Of a stretch of DNA of 64,000 bases, positions 1 to 8,302 are shown piece after piece. The position numbers and the translations under genes were made by a program. Source of the DNA: Paenibacillus sp. EZ-K15 (lineage in GTDB: Bacteria > Bacillota > Bacilli > Paenibacillales > Paenibacillaceae); assembly GCF_002573715.1 (NCBI RefSeq), contig NZ_PDHM01000016.1:723649-787648 (forward strand), read 5' to 3'. The notes beneath the pieces were generated by a model, which was not told the origin of the DNA, made no database searches, and saw only the letters and a program-made list of their open reading frames with translations. How positions within the stretch are numbered: the first letter of the stretch is position 1; each line of letters opens with the position of its first letter.

Positions 1-739
1 TATCCAACTGCTGATTGGCCGAAATGATCTGATATAGCTTCATCTGCATAGGGTACAGCTCTTTTTTCGTAATGTAGAACAGCGCATCCTGGAATCCATT
101 CCATCTGTCCACCGCATAGAAAAGGCTTAACGTGGCGATCGATGGCAACGAAAGGGGGAGCACAATCTTGATGAGAATGCCCAGATCCGAACACCCGTCA
201 ATGGCTGCCGATTCTTCCAGACTCTCCGGAAGATTGCTGAAGAAGGTTTTCAGGATGATCATATTAAACACGCTCATGGCACCCGGCAAAACCAGGCTCC
301 AAACCGAATTCATCATGCCCAGGTTTTTAACCAGAATATAGGAGGGAATTAAACCGCCGCTGAAATACATGGTGAAGACTAACGCCGTCAAAATAAAGTT
401 TCTTCCCTTCAGCCGCTTCTTCGTTAACGGATACGCTGCACATATGGTCAGGAACATGCATACCAAAGTGTAAAATATCGTAAGCACAATACTGTATCCA
501 AGCGTATAAAGCATATCCATATCGCTCAATATGGTTTTGTACGTTTCTGCTGTGAAGTCTACTGGCCACAGTCCTACTTTTTGAGAAATAATCGCTTCGT
601 TGGAACTGAAAGAAAGCGCAATCATGTACAGGAACGGTACGATACATGTGAAGGACAATGCCACGATAAATACAATGATGGCAATATCCGCTACAGTCAT
701 TTTTTTCATCTTGCCCCTATTGCGCGCTACCCTCACCAT
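1..739 (-). CDS. Sugar ABC transporter permease, LplC-type (partial)
   Basis: Inner subunit of a carbohydrate ABC importer in the cytoplasmic membrane. The reading frame runs off the left edge, so the C-terminus is missing. The visible part has a first membrane helix (VADIAIIVFIVALSF), later hydrophobic segments, and the permease EAA loop (EESAAIDGCSDLGILIKIVL) that docks on the ATPase. The ATG at 739 overlaps the stop of the upstream permease as ATGGTGA, which indicates translational coupling. An in-frame ATG at 709 has a better ribosome site (AGGGGC) and may be the true start. The family is the LplB/LplC group that serves complex polysaccharide breakdown products and usually borrows a shared MsmX-like ATPase. 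The substrate cannot be told from sequence. Confidence 0.9.
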   Translation of the reverse strand, partial: MVRVARNRGKMKKMTVADIAIIVFIVALSFTCIVPFLYMIALSFSSNEAIISQKVGLWPVDFTAETYKTILSDMDMLYTLGYSIVLTIFYTLVCMFLTICAAYPLTKKRLKGRNFILTALVFTMYFSGGLIPSYILVKNLGMMNSVWSLVLPGAMSVFNMIILKTFFSNLPESLEESAAIDGCSDLGILIKIVLPLSLPSIATLSLFYAVDRWNGFQDALFYITKKELYPMQMKLYQIISANQQLD

Positions 740-1683
740 ATCCCATCCTCGCCTAATTTTTTCGCAACAAAGTTTGCAGATAACAGCAGGATCAGGCCGA
801 CCACGGATTGGAACAATCCTACCGCCGTTGCCTGGGAGAAATCACCCGAACTAATACCAACTCTATACACGAAAGTACTGATAACATCAGAGTAATCGCT
901 AACCAGTGAATTCCCCATCACAAAGGGACGGTCAAATCCGATAGAAACCATTCTGCCTATTTGGAGAATCAACAAAATATTGATGGTTGACTTAATGCCA
1001 GGCAGTGTAATATGCCACATTTTGCGAAGCCTGCTGCAGCCATCAATATCGGAGGCCTCATACAACTCCCTATTGATTCCGGTAATGGCCGCCAAATAAA
1101 TGATGGTGCCCCATCCGATATTTTGCCATACGCCAACGGCAATATAAGTAATCAACCAAGGTGTTTTCCGCGACAGAAACTCGATTCTTTCAAGACCAAA
1201 GCTCGACAGGAAATTGTTGATCATGCCGCCGTTAGAAAACATCAGATAGACCATACCGCCAATAATAACCCAGGACAAAAAGTGGGGCAGATACAATACG
1301 GTTTGGGTCATTTTCTTGAATTTTGCTTGTCTTACTTCATTGAGCAAAATCGCCAGAAGAATGGGCGCTGGAAAACCCGCGATCAAGTCCAGAACATTCA
1401 GGACCAGCGTATTCTTCAATGCACGGTAGAAGCTGTCCTGCTCAAAAATAAACCGGAACACATCCAATCCTACCCATTCGCTCCCTCTAATTCCTTCAAA
1501 AATGTTGTAATCTTGGAATGCCATCACAAGGCCATAGATGGGTGCATACTTGAAAATCAGGATATACGCCATAGGCAGCAGCAAAAGAAAATATAACAGA
1601 CCGTCTCTTTTGATGTAGTACAGAAAGTTATTTTTCCTTTTTGTTCCGCCGTACTTTCGGGAGCTGTCTAAAACCGCTTTCAT
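733..1683 (-). CDS. Sugar ABC transporter permease, LplB-type
   Basis: Membrane permease partner of the next gene. About 316 residues with six hydrophobic segments; the N-terminal one (LLYFLLLLPMAYILIFKYAP) is typical of LplB/YtmP-like permeases. The EAA motif is EASDIDGCSRLRKMWHITLP. I place the start at ATG 1683, nine bases after GGAGGG; an ATG at 1692 sits directly on the ribosome site and is less likely. It is the first gene of a unit whose later genes, normally an LplC permease and a solute-binding protein, continue past the left edge. The neighbouring sugar-oxidoreductase operon lies upstream on the same strand, so a functional link is plausible but not proven. Confidence 0.92.
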   Translation of the reverse strand: MKAVLDSSRKYGGTKRKNNFLYYIKRDGLLYFLLLLPMAYILIFKYAPIYGLVMAFQDYNIFEGIRGSEWVGLDVFRFIFEQDSFYRALKNTLVLNVLDLIAGFPAPILLAILLNEVRQAKFKKMTQTVLYLPHFLSWVIIGGMVYLMFSNGGMINNFLSSFGLERIEFLSRKTPWLITYIAVGVWQNIGWGTIIYLAAITGINRELYEASDIDGCSRLRKMWHITLPGIKSTINILLILQIGRMVSIGFDRPFVMGNSLVSDYSDVISTFVYRVGISSGDFSQATAVGLFQSVVGLILLLSANFVAKKLGEDGIW

Positions 1684-1861
1684 TTTTCCCATCCCTCCGA
1701 CTGTAATAAGGAGCTCTCATGTTTATCATTTTACCTTCAGGATTAAATAAAAAAATGTACTCCCTTAAATCAATTTGGTAATAACTTAAAAAGGTAGTTG
1801 TATGTAAACTGTAGAGTGAGGAATTAGTCAGGTAAAGCGATGGGAGTATTGGATTTGGTGG

Positions 1862-2041
1862 TTATTTCCTTTTCGGTTGAGGCATTACAAACAAAATAAA
1901 GAACCAGAGACCATTTGGTCCTGATTCATTTAAATAACCAGCCATCATCGTCCCGACAAAGAGGATGATAACGGAGATAACCGTGGATTTATCCAGCCAC
2001 TGCTTATTCACGACGGCTTCGATTATGACACCGATACTTGG
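1862..2041 (-). pseudogene. Possible C-terminal remnant of a membrane protein
   Basis: The 626-base gap between the permease and the dehydrogenase has no intact gene. A 59-codon open stretch without a start codon reads as a hydrophobic tail: VISVIILFVGTMMAGYLNES, then GLWFFILFVMP and a basic end. It resembles the last helices of a transporter or another small membrane protein. It is preceded by an in-frame stop, and upstream frames give no continuous domain. Low confidence; it may be chance. The rest of the gap, 2045-2318, shows nothing I can name. Confidence 0.25.
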
Positions 2042-2318
2042 TTAATGCATCTACTCTCGAATACGAAGCCTTTCTGGTAAGCGAGCTTGACGACCGTCGA
2101 TGGAATACCGGAGCAGCATGCCCCCAAAAATACATAAAATGATGTTTTAATACATGTAACATTGTCGGCTTCCCCTTGCAACAAGAAACCCCATCTTTCA
2201 CTGTTTTGGAATCCAAAAAACAGTGAAAAGTGGAGTTGCCTCGGCAAACTATTGATTTATGGTTTATCTTTAGATTAAACCTCGACATTGTAAAAAGAAG
2301 AGCCCTGAAGGAACGCCT

Positions 2319-3560
2319 CTAATTGGTCGGTCTACCGTTATTTGTGCACATAGTGGCAGGCAGCTCGAATCGGCTGTAGCCCTCCATCCGGAACAGCCGG
2401 GTCGGTGTCGCCCAAGGAAGCGGATATTCACTGTACAGTTGCCGCTTCGCTGCCGCGTCTCTCATCTTCTCGGACAAGCTGGGCAGCAAGCGCACCGTGG
2501 AATCTCCATCCTCCCGCTCGGTCACGAATCGGCCGGGAATGGCACGAACGGCGCGAGCCGACTCATAGGCGCCGTTGGATGCCAGCACGAAGCTTCGGCT
2601 TGCCTTGAGCGGCGAGAAGAGTGGTTTCCCTGGGGTTTCAATCGCTTCCATCAGGTTCAGATACATGCTGCACATCAAATCGGTCGGACCAAACGCCAAA
2701 TCCTCTTCGGCGTCCTGTGCGCGAATTGTCAGCTTGTTCTCGTAATTCCAATGCGCTTCCCCTCGCGTTCCGTACACGGCAATCGAAGGCACTTCGCTTA
2801 CTTCGTGACAAAGCATGGCGTAAAAATGAACGCTCACACCGTTAGCCATAACGGCGCGAATACAAGAGACATCGTCCCCCTCGATATCATTGACGTGGTA
2901 AAGCTCGGCCTGCACTGAATCCGGGTACAAGCCTGCGGCGCCTCCTCCGGCCGCCAGCAAGCTATGGTGCAGCAAGTGGGCAAACGGATTGTTAAACGTC
3001 CCGTCCAGCACATACTGGCCGTCGCTGACCAGTTTGCCGGCCCAGCGGGTTCGATCGTAGTAAGAGCGAAGCCGTTTCCACATGCCAATGCCGACCACAT
3101 GCTCCACCTGCCCGAGCACATCGGAGCCGATCCTTTCCAGCAGCGTTCGGAACGCCTGGCCCGACGTATTCTGGAAGTTCACCTGGCATAAGCGCCCGGT
3201 CTCAAGCTGCACCGCGATCATCTCGTCCAAGTCCTGAATCGTTACCGCCGGGGGCTTCTCCACCAGCACGTGAAAGCCCATCCGCATCACCTGGACGCAT
3301 ATCGGCTTGTGGGAGGAGATCGGCGTGACGATTACGACGAAATCGATATCCGGATGCAACGTGAGCATCTGCACGTAGTCCATATAATGGACGGCCCCAA
3401 GCGCGGTCAGCTTGCCGTAAGACTCCTGATGAGCGCCGACATTCGGCTCCGCAAAAGCAGCAACCTGCAGGCTACCCTCTTCGACCAGCTTCTGCATGAT
3501 ATTCACATGTTCAGCGCCGAATCCCCCGATACCGATCAGCGCGGTGCGACAAATCTTCAC
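2319..3560 (-). CDS. Gfo/Idh/MocA family oxidoreductase
   Basis: NAD(P)-dependent dehydrogenase of the glucose-fructose oxidoreductase / inositol dehydrogenase family, cytoplasmic, acting on a sugar or cyclitol. The N-terminal Rossmann motif is ALIGIGGFGAEHV, and the family signature EKPP (HVLVEKPPAVT) is present. At about 413 residues it is somewhat longer than the usual 330-390. I choose the GTG at 3560 because GGAGGGAAGG lies seven bases upstream; an in-frame TTG at 3575 would overlap that ribosome site. It is the last gene of a minus-strand operon with a sugar isomerase-like protein (61-base gap), a DUF993 protein and a second dehydrogenase. Two dehydrogenases in one operon suggest successive oxidation steps. 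Confidence 0.9.
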   Translation of the reverse strand: MKICRTALIGIGGFGAEHVNIMQKLVEEGSLQVAAFAEPNVGAHQESYGKLTALGAVHYMDYVQMLTLHPDIDFVVIVTPISSHKPICVQVMRMGFHVLVEKPPAVTIQDLDEMIAVQLETGRLCQVNFQNTSGQAFRTLLERIGSDVLGQVEHVVGIGMWKRLRSYYDRTRWAGKLVSDGQYVLDGTFNNPFAHLLHHSLLAAGGGAAGLYPDSVQAELYHVNDIEGDDVSCIRAVMANGVSVHFYAMLCHEVSEVPSIAVYGTRGEAHWNYENKLTIRAQDAEEDLAFGPTDLMCSMYLNLMEAIETPGKPLFSPLKASRSFVLASNGAYESARAVRAIPGRFVTEREDGDSTVRLLPSLSEKMRDAAAKRQLYSEYPLPWATPTRLFRMEGYSRFELPATMCTNNGRPTN

Positions 3561-3636
3561 ATTCCTTCCCTCCAAAGCTATGCCTTGACGTGCCGGGAAC
3601 GATTCTCCCGGCCCGCCAAAGCTGCAAATTTATAAT

Positions 3637-4458
3637 TCATACATGCTGCAAATAACGTTCCTTGATGAGCGTGAGCGCCTCGTCTCCCGGCATATCCCAT
3701 ACCTGCCGGTTGAAGATTTCCACCTCGATCGCCCCCACGTAACCGGCCGCTTCAACGGCATGACGCATCCGGCGCAACTCGATAACGCCGTCCCCCATCA
3801 TCCCTCTGCCCATCAGCAGGTCGGGTACCGGCACGATCCAATCGGAGACGTGGAAGCCGAGTATACGCCCCCTGGCCCGCTCAATTTGCGCGTACAGCTC
3901 GGGGTCCCACCAGACGTGGAACGCATCGACGACGACGCCGACGTCTTGCGGGTCGTGCTGCTCCGCGAGCGTGTTGGCTTGCGCCAGCGTATTGATGACG
4001 GAGCGTTCAGCGGCGTACATCGGGTGCAAAGGCTCGATGCCGAACTTGACTCCGTGCGAGCGGGCGAACGGCACAAGTTCCGCGATCGCTTCTTCGACCG
4101 TCTTGCGGGCGAAATCGATATCCCGGTCTGGCGCCGGTCCGCAAACGAGCACGAGCACATTGGTGCCGAGCTCGGCCGCTTCCTCGACAGCGCGGCGATT
4201 GTCGTCCATCCGCTCTTTGCGCGCAGGCGCGGTGGCCGCCGGAAAATAACCCCCACGGCACAGGCTGGAGACGCGCAGGCCCGCGTCCCGCACAAGCCGC
4301 TTGCTCTCGGCCAGGCCGGTCTCGGCCACTTTATGCCGCCACAGCGCGATCCAAGGCACTTCGGCGCGAACGCATGCTTCCACGGCATCACGCATATTCA
4401 GCCGATCGGTCGTAATCTGGTTCAAGCTGAGTCTGTCTATGGAACGAAGCGGTTCCAT
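3637..4458 (-). CDS. Sugar phosphate isomerase/epimerase (TIM barrel)
   Basis: 273 residues of the xylose-isomerase-like AP endonuclease 2 fold, the family of IolE, IolI and hydroxypyruvate isomerase. Metal-binding features expected of the family are visible: GIEPLHP with its glutamate, VVVDAFHVWWDP, the histidine of GFHVSDW and GAIEVEIFN. Likely role: isomerisation or dehydration of the oxidised sugar made by the neighbouring dehydrogenases. The start ATG follows AAGGAGGGATC. It lies 38 bases downstream of the DUF993 gene in the same operon. The exact substrate is unknown. Confidence 0.88.
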   Translation of the reverse strand: MEPLRSIDRLSLNQITTDRLNMRDAVEACVRAEVPWIALWRHKVAETGLAESKRLVRDAGLRVSSLCRGGYFPAATAPARKERMDDNRRAVEEAAELGTNVLVLVCGPAPDRDIDFARKTVEEAIAELVPFARSHGVKFGIEPLHPMYAAERSVINTLAQANTLAEQHDPQDVGVVVDAFHVWWDPELYAQIERARGRILGFHVSDWIVPVPDLLMGRGMMGDGVIELRRMRHAVEAAGYVGAIEVEIFNRQVWDMPGDEALTLIKERYLQHV

Positions 4459-4496
4459 ACTGATCCCTCCTTGATTTCAAACATCTCTATAAATGA

Positions 4497-5666
4497 TTAC
4501 GGCCGAATACCCGCTAGCGCCAAGACAGGCTTCATCCGTTCGGCGGCAAGCTCCGGATCGGCCAATAGCCCGACCCTGTCGGCAAGCACGAACAGCTGGG
4601 CCAAATGGACGATCGAGCGCGATCCCTCCGCTCCTCCGATCATGCGGAAATGCGGTTGGTGGCCGTTTAAGTAGGCCATGAACACAATTCCCGTCTTGTA
4701 GGCGTACGTCGGCTTCTGGAAAATATGACGCGACAAGGCAACGGTAGGCTCCATAATCGCCTCATAACTGACCAGATCGCCTGCGTTTAGCGCATGAAGC
4801 GCCTGAGCCGCGGCCGGCGCGATCGCGTCGAATATGCCGAGCAGCGCATGGCTGTAGCCCTGCCCATCACCCTTGATCAGTTCCGGGTAGTTGAAGTCGT
4901 CGCCGGTGTACATCTTGACGCCTTCCGGCAGCAGCCGGCGCATCTTGATTTCTTTACCCGCATCGAGCAGCGAGATTTTAATCCCGTCGACCTTGTCCGC
5001 GTTTGCCCGAATGACGCGCAAACAAACGTCCATCGCCTCGTCCAGATCGTCCTTGCACCCCCAATAGCCGCCCAGAGCGGGATCGAACATGTCGCCAAGC
5101 CAATGCAGAATGACCGGCTGTTTCACCTGTCCCAAAATGCGCCCATACACCCGCTGGTAATCCTCGGGCCCTTTCGCGCAGGCGGCAAGCGCGCGGCTCG
5201 CCATCAGAATGACTTGACCGCCCTCGCCTTCGATGAAGCCGACTTGCTCTTCATAGGCGGCTTCCACGTCGGCGATCGTGACCGACGGTCCCGGAAACAG
5301 ATGATCGGTTCCTGCGCCACAGGCGATTTTGCCGCCCACCGAGCGCGCTTCAGCGATCGAAGCGCGGATAAGCTCCTTCGAGCGGTTCCAGTCGAGGCCC
5401 ATGCCGCGCTGCGCGGTATCCATCGCTTCCGCTACGGCCAGACCGAGCGACCACAAATGGTGCCGGTAGGCGAGCGTCGAGTTCCAATCAATCTGCGAAT
5501 GATGCAGCGGATCTGCGTCCGCAAACGGATCGCAGACGACATGGGCGGCCGAGAAGGCGATGCGGCCCGTAAACGGCTTGGCCGGCACGGAGAACGAGCC
5601 TGCTTTGCCCGGAGTATATTCATACAACGCTCCCCCTGCGCGGGGGAGGAGCAGCGATTGGGTCAT
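4497..5666 (-). CDS. DUF993 dihydrodipicolinate synthase-like protein
   Basis: 389 residues matching the DUF993 group, distant relatives of the DHDPS/NAL class I aldolase family. Visible conserved pieces are FSAAHVVCDPFAD, the glycine-rich IACGAGTDH, VILHWLGDMFDPALGGYWG, and DGIKISLLDAGKEI with a central lysine at the place of the Schiff-base lysine of the superfamily. That lysine assignment is inference. The ATG follows AAGGAGGGGAG. The gene is 15 bases from the upstream dehydrogenase and 38 from the downstream isomerase, so a retro-aldol cleavage step in a sugar or cyclitol pathway is the natural guess. The reaction is not established by the sequence. Confidence 0.85.
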   Translation of the reverse strand: MTQSLLLPRAGGALYEYTPGKAGSFSVPAKPFTGRIAFSAAHVVCDPFADADPLHHSQIDWNSTLAYRHHLWSLGLAVAEAMDTAQRGMGLDWNRSKELIRASIAEARSVGGKIACGAGTDHLFPGPSVTIADVEAAYEEQVGFIEGEGGQVILMASRALAACAKGPEDYQRVYGRILGQVKQPVILHWLGDMFDPALGGYWGCKDDLDEAMDVCLRVIRANADKVDGIKISLLDAGKEIKMRRLLPEGVKMYTGDDFNYPELIKGDGQGYSHALLGIFDAIAPAAAQALHALNAGDLVSYEAIMEPTVALSRHIFQKPTYAYKTGIVFMAYLNGHQPHFRMIGGAEGSRSIVHLAQLFVLADRVGLLADPELAAERMKPVLALAGIRP

Positions 5667-5681
5667 CTGTACTCCCCTCCT

Positions 5682-6833
5682 TTACAGGCTCAGCTTCGGC
5701 ACGTCGATCCAGCGGCGTACCTGCCACGACTGCAAGCTGAGATCGGCAAGCTGGGTGCCCTTCGCGCCTTCGAGCAAATCCCACGGAAACGGCGTGCCGA
5801 TGACGACATGCTTCAAGAAGAGTTCCCATTGCACCTTGAACGCGTTGTCGTATGACGCGTTGTCCGGCACCTCCACCCATTGGTCACGGAACTGGAACGG
5901 GTTCGGAATGTCCGGATTCCATACCGGCTTCGGCGTATTGACCCGATGCTGCGTCTTGCAGGCCCGCAAACCCGCCACGGCGCTGCCTTCGGTGCCGTCG
6001 ACCGTAACCGTGAGCAGATCGTCACGGTCTACGCGCACCGCCCATGACGAGTTGGCCTGCACGATAATGCCGCCTTCCAGCTCAAATATGGCGTACGCCG
6101 CATCGTCCGCCGTGCATTCGTACGGAACGCCCTGCTCATCCAGACGTTTCGGAATATGTGTAGCGGCAAGACAGGAAACAGCCTTCACTTCCCCGAACAA
6201 ATTCTCGAGAACATAGCGCCAGTGTGCAAACATGTCGACGATAATACCGCCGCCGTCTTCCTTGCGGTAGTTCCACGATGGCCGCTGACCCTGCTGCCAG
6301 TCGCCCTCGAACACCCAATAGCCGAACTCCATCCGCACGGACAGGATACGCCCGAAGAAGCCAGAGTCGTTTAAGCGCTTAAGCTTGAGCAATCCTGGTA
6401 AAAACAGCTTGTCTTGCACGACGCCGTTTCTCACCCCGGCCTCAGCGGCGATGCGAGCCAGTTCAAGCGCCCCTTCAAAATCGACGGCCGTCGGCTTCTC
6501 GCAATAAATATGCTTTCCCGCGGCGATCGCCTGCTTGATGCTTTCGGCGCGGCGCACCGTCGTCTGGCTGTCGAAATAGATTTCATAGTACGGATCGGCG
6601 AGGCATGCTTCAAGATCGGTACTCCAACGTTCGACGCCGTGGGCGGCGGCCAGCGCCTGCAGCTTGCTCTCCTGTCGTCCGACCAGAATCGGGTCGGGCA
6701 TGATGACGTCTCCGTCCGGTAGCGCGACGCCCTCTTGCTTGCGAATCGCAAGAATTGAACGGACCAAATGCTGGTTGGTTCCCATCCGTCCGGTAACGCC
6801 GTTCATAATAATGCCGATGTTGCGAACTGCCAT
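5682..6833 (-). CDS. Gfo/Idh/MocA family oxidoreductase
   Basis: 383-residue NAD(P)-dependent dehydrogenase, first gene of the four-gene operon. The N-terminus carries IGIIMNGVTGRMGTNQHLVR, a nucleotide-binding loop with an unusual NGVTGRMG, and the signature HIYCEKPTAVDF. The C-terminal alpha/beta domain (ECTADDAAYAIFELEGG) is typical. The ATG follows GAAGGGAGCG. The protein is clearly diverged from the other dehydrogenase at 2319-3560 and so probably acts on a different intermediate. About 260 bases separate it from the AraC regulator upstream; I see no clear operator there. Confidence 0.9.
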   Translation of the reverse strand: MAVRNIGIIMNGVTGRMGTNQHLVRSILAIRKQEGVALPDGDVIMPDPILVGRQESKLQALAAAHGVERWSTDLEACLADPYYEIYFDSQTTVRRAESIKQAIAAGKHIYCEKPTAVDFEGALELARIAAEAGVRNGVVQDKLFLPGLLKLKRLNDSGFFGRILSVRMEFGYWVFEGDWQQGQRPSWNYRKEDGGGIIVDMFAHWRYVLENLFGEVKAVSCLAATHIPKRLDEQGVPYECTADDAAYAIFELEGGIIVQANSSWAVRVDRDDLLTVTVDGTEGSAVAGLRACKTQHRVNTPKPVWNPDIPNPFQFRDQWVEVPDNASYDNAFKVQWELFLKHVVIGTPFPWDLLEGAKGTQLADLSLQSWQVRRWIDVPKLSL

Positions 6834-7091
6834 CGTTCATCGCTCCCTTCGCTTCGTATAATCGTATTGTAGTGGATGCGAAACCGCTTTTCTTACGATT
6901 ACGGGAACACGATTCTCAATTTTGGAAGCGAATTATTCGAGCGAAAAACAAAATTCCCGCCGACGATTAGCCGATGGGGGATGAAGGGGAAAATATGTTT
7001 TAATTAATCGGCCGGACGTCCTTTGATCGTTATCTTGTTCCTTTGATCGCACATTGTGCACTCGCTGTCCATTTGACGGAAGGATCCCTGC

Positions 7092-7928
7092 CTACTCAGC
7101 ATGCTCGGGTGCGTTCAGCTCCCGGTACGTTTTTGGTGACAGCTTGGCGACAGCTTTGAACGACCGGTAAAACGTAGATACGGAATCGTAGCCGACCTCG
7201 AAGCAGATCGAAATAATGTCCTTACCCGTTTCCACCAGCAACTTCTGGGCGACGCGGATGCGTACCTCGGTCAAATATTGCATCGGTGTCATGTTGTACC
7301 GTTCCTTGAAGATGTTGTTCACGTGCCGCGTGCTGATGTCCAGCTTGGAGGCGATGTCCCCCGCGGTCAGCGGATCAAAATACTTCGAATCGATATAGCT
7401 GCGAATTTTCTCGGCACGCAGCTTGTTGGAGCTGGAGCCCGCTCCGGCGGCCTCCGTTCCGGCCGATCGAACCAGCAAGAGCAGCAACTGAGACAGCTGG
7501 ACTTTGAGCGAAAGCCGGACGAGCGGCGACAGCTCCCTGGACTGCTCGAACAGCATTTTCCTCAGCAGCTGACGCAGTTCGCTCGCAGCAAACAATCCCG
7601 GCTTCGTCAGGCAGGAGGCCGGAAAGTAGGCGTGGAGCAGCTGCGCCCTCATATCCGGATCGAGCACAACCTCGTCAAACGCCAACACTAACAAGGTCAG
7701 CCTGAAGTCGGACATGACGGAGTGGACGGAATACGGAACGATCAGCGCCGTATCGTCATCCGTAAGCTTCCGTACCTCACCCCCTAGCCGGATAGTGCCT
7801 TCCCCTTCCAGCACAAATAGCAGCTGGTGCGTCTGATGATAGTGCTCGGACACGAGATGCCCGCCACTATGTTTCTGCTCGTATAAGTCTATCGCATTCC
7901 TGGACAAGTCGATCCATTTCATTGTCAC
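7092..7928 (-). CDS. AraC family regulator with cupin domain
   Basis: 278-residue transcription factor. The N-terminal cupin-like sensor has the HYHQTHQLLFVLEGEGTIRL pattern (residues about 28-50), and a C-terminal double helix-turn-helix spans about 170-272, with DIASKLDISTRHVNNIFKE and the signature ISICFEVGYDSVSTFYRSFK. The start is GTG at 7928, seven bases after GGGGG; an ATG six bases further in is also possible. It is co-directional with the four-gene catabolic operon that begins about 260 bases downstream and most likely activates it in response to a sugar. Confidence 0.9.
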   Translation of the reverse strand: MTMKWIDLSRNAIDLYEQKHSGGHLVSEHYHQTHQLLFVLEGEGTIRLGGEVRKLTDDDTALIVPYSVHSVMSDFRLTLLVLAFDEVVLDPDMRAQLLHAYFPASCLTKPGLFAASELRQLLRKMLFEQSRELSPLVRLSLKVQLSQLLLLLVRSAGTEAAGAGSSSNKLRAEKIRSYIDSKYFDPLTAGDIASKLDISTRHVNNIFKERYNMTPMQYLTEVRIRVAQKLLVETGKDIISICFEVGYDSVSTFYRSFKAVAKLSPKTYRELNAPEHAE

Positions 7929-8302
7929 GGCGAAGCCCCCGTTTTTTTGAGCGTTACATTTAGAGCCATTTTAGCGCGATCTGCGGCTTCTATACAACAT
8001 TTGACAAAATCAGCGTAGCATATCCAAGGATGCGTCTGAGTGTAAACGGGCGCATCCGTTCAAAATTAGAAATTATCATCCGAAACGTAAACGGCTAGAC
8101 CCTAACTCCAGTAATAGTAAGTGGCGATAAGGTTACACTTTTTCAGATTAAAGGAATAATAACGACAATCCCGTCATGTTTAAAAACTTAACGTATGTTT
8201 TTGTAAAAATGTAGGCGGTCCTCTATTTGAAAGTTTATCTTGCATGGCGCTTTCTAGTTGGAAACGGTGAATATGCTTTAACATCCAATTCGCTCCATAC
8301 AC
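7929..8302. other. Intergenic gap, no gene seen
   Basis: AT-rich sequence between the AraC regulator and the kinase remnant. No open frame, hairpin or known repeat stands out. It probably holds the AraC promoter. Confidence 0.5.

Noticed and set aside
3643..5855. Plus-strand open frames of 343 and 353 codons
   Set aside because: Both are antisense to the isomerase and DUF993/dehydrogenase genes in GC-rich DNA; no ribosome site and no domain.
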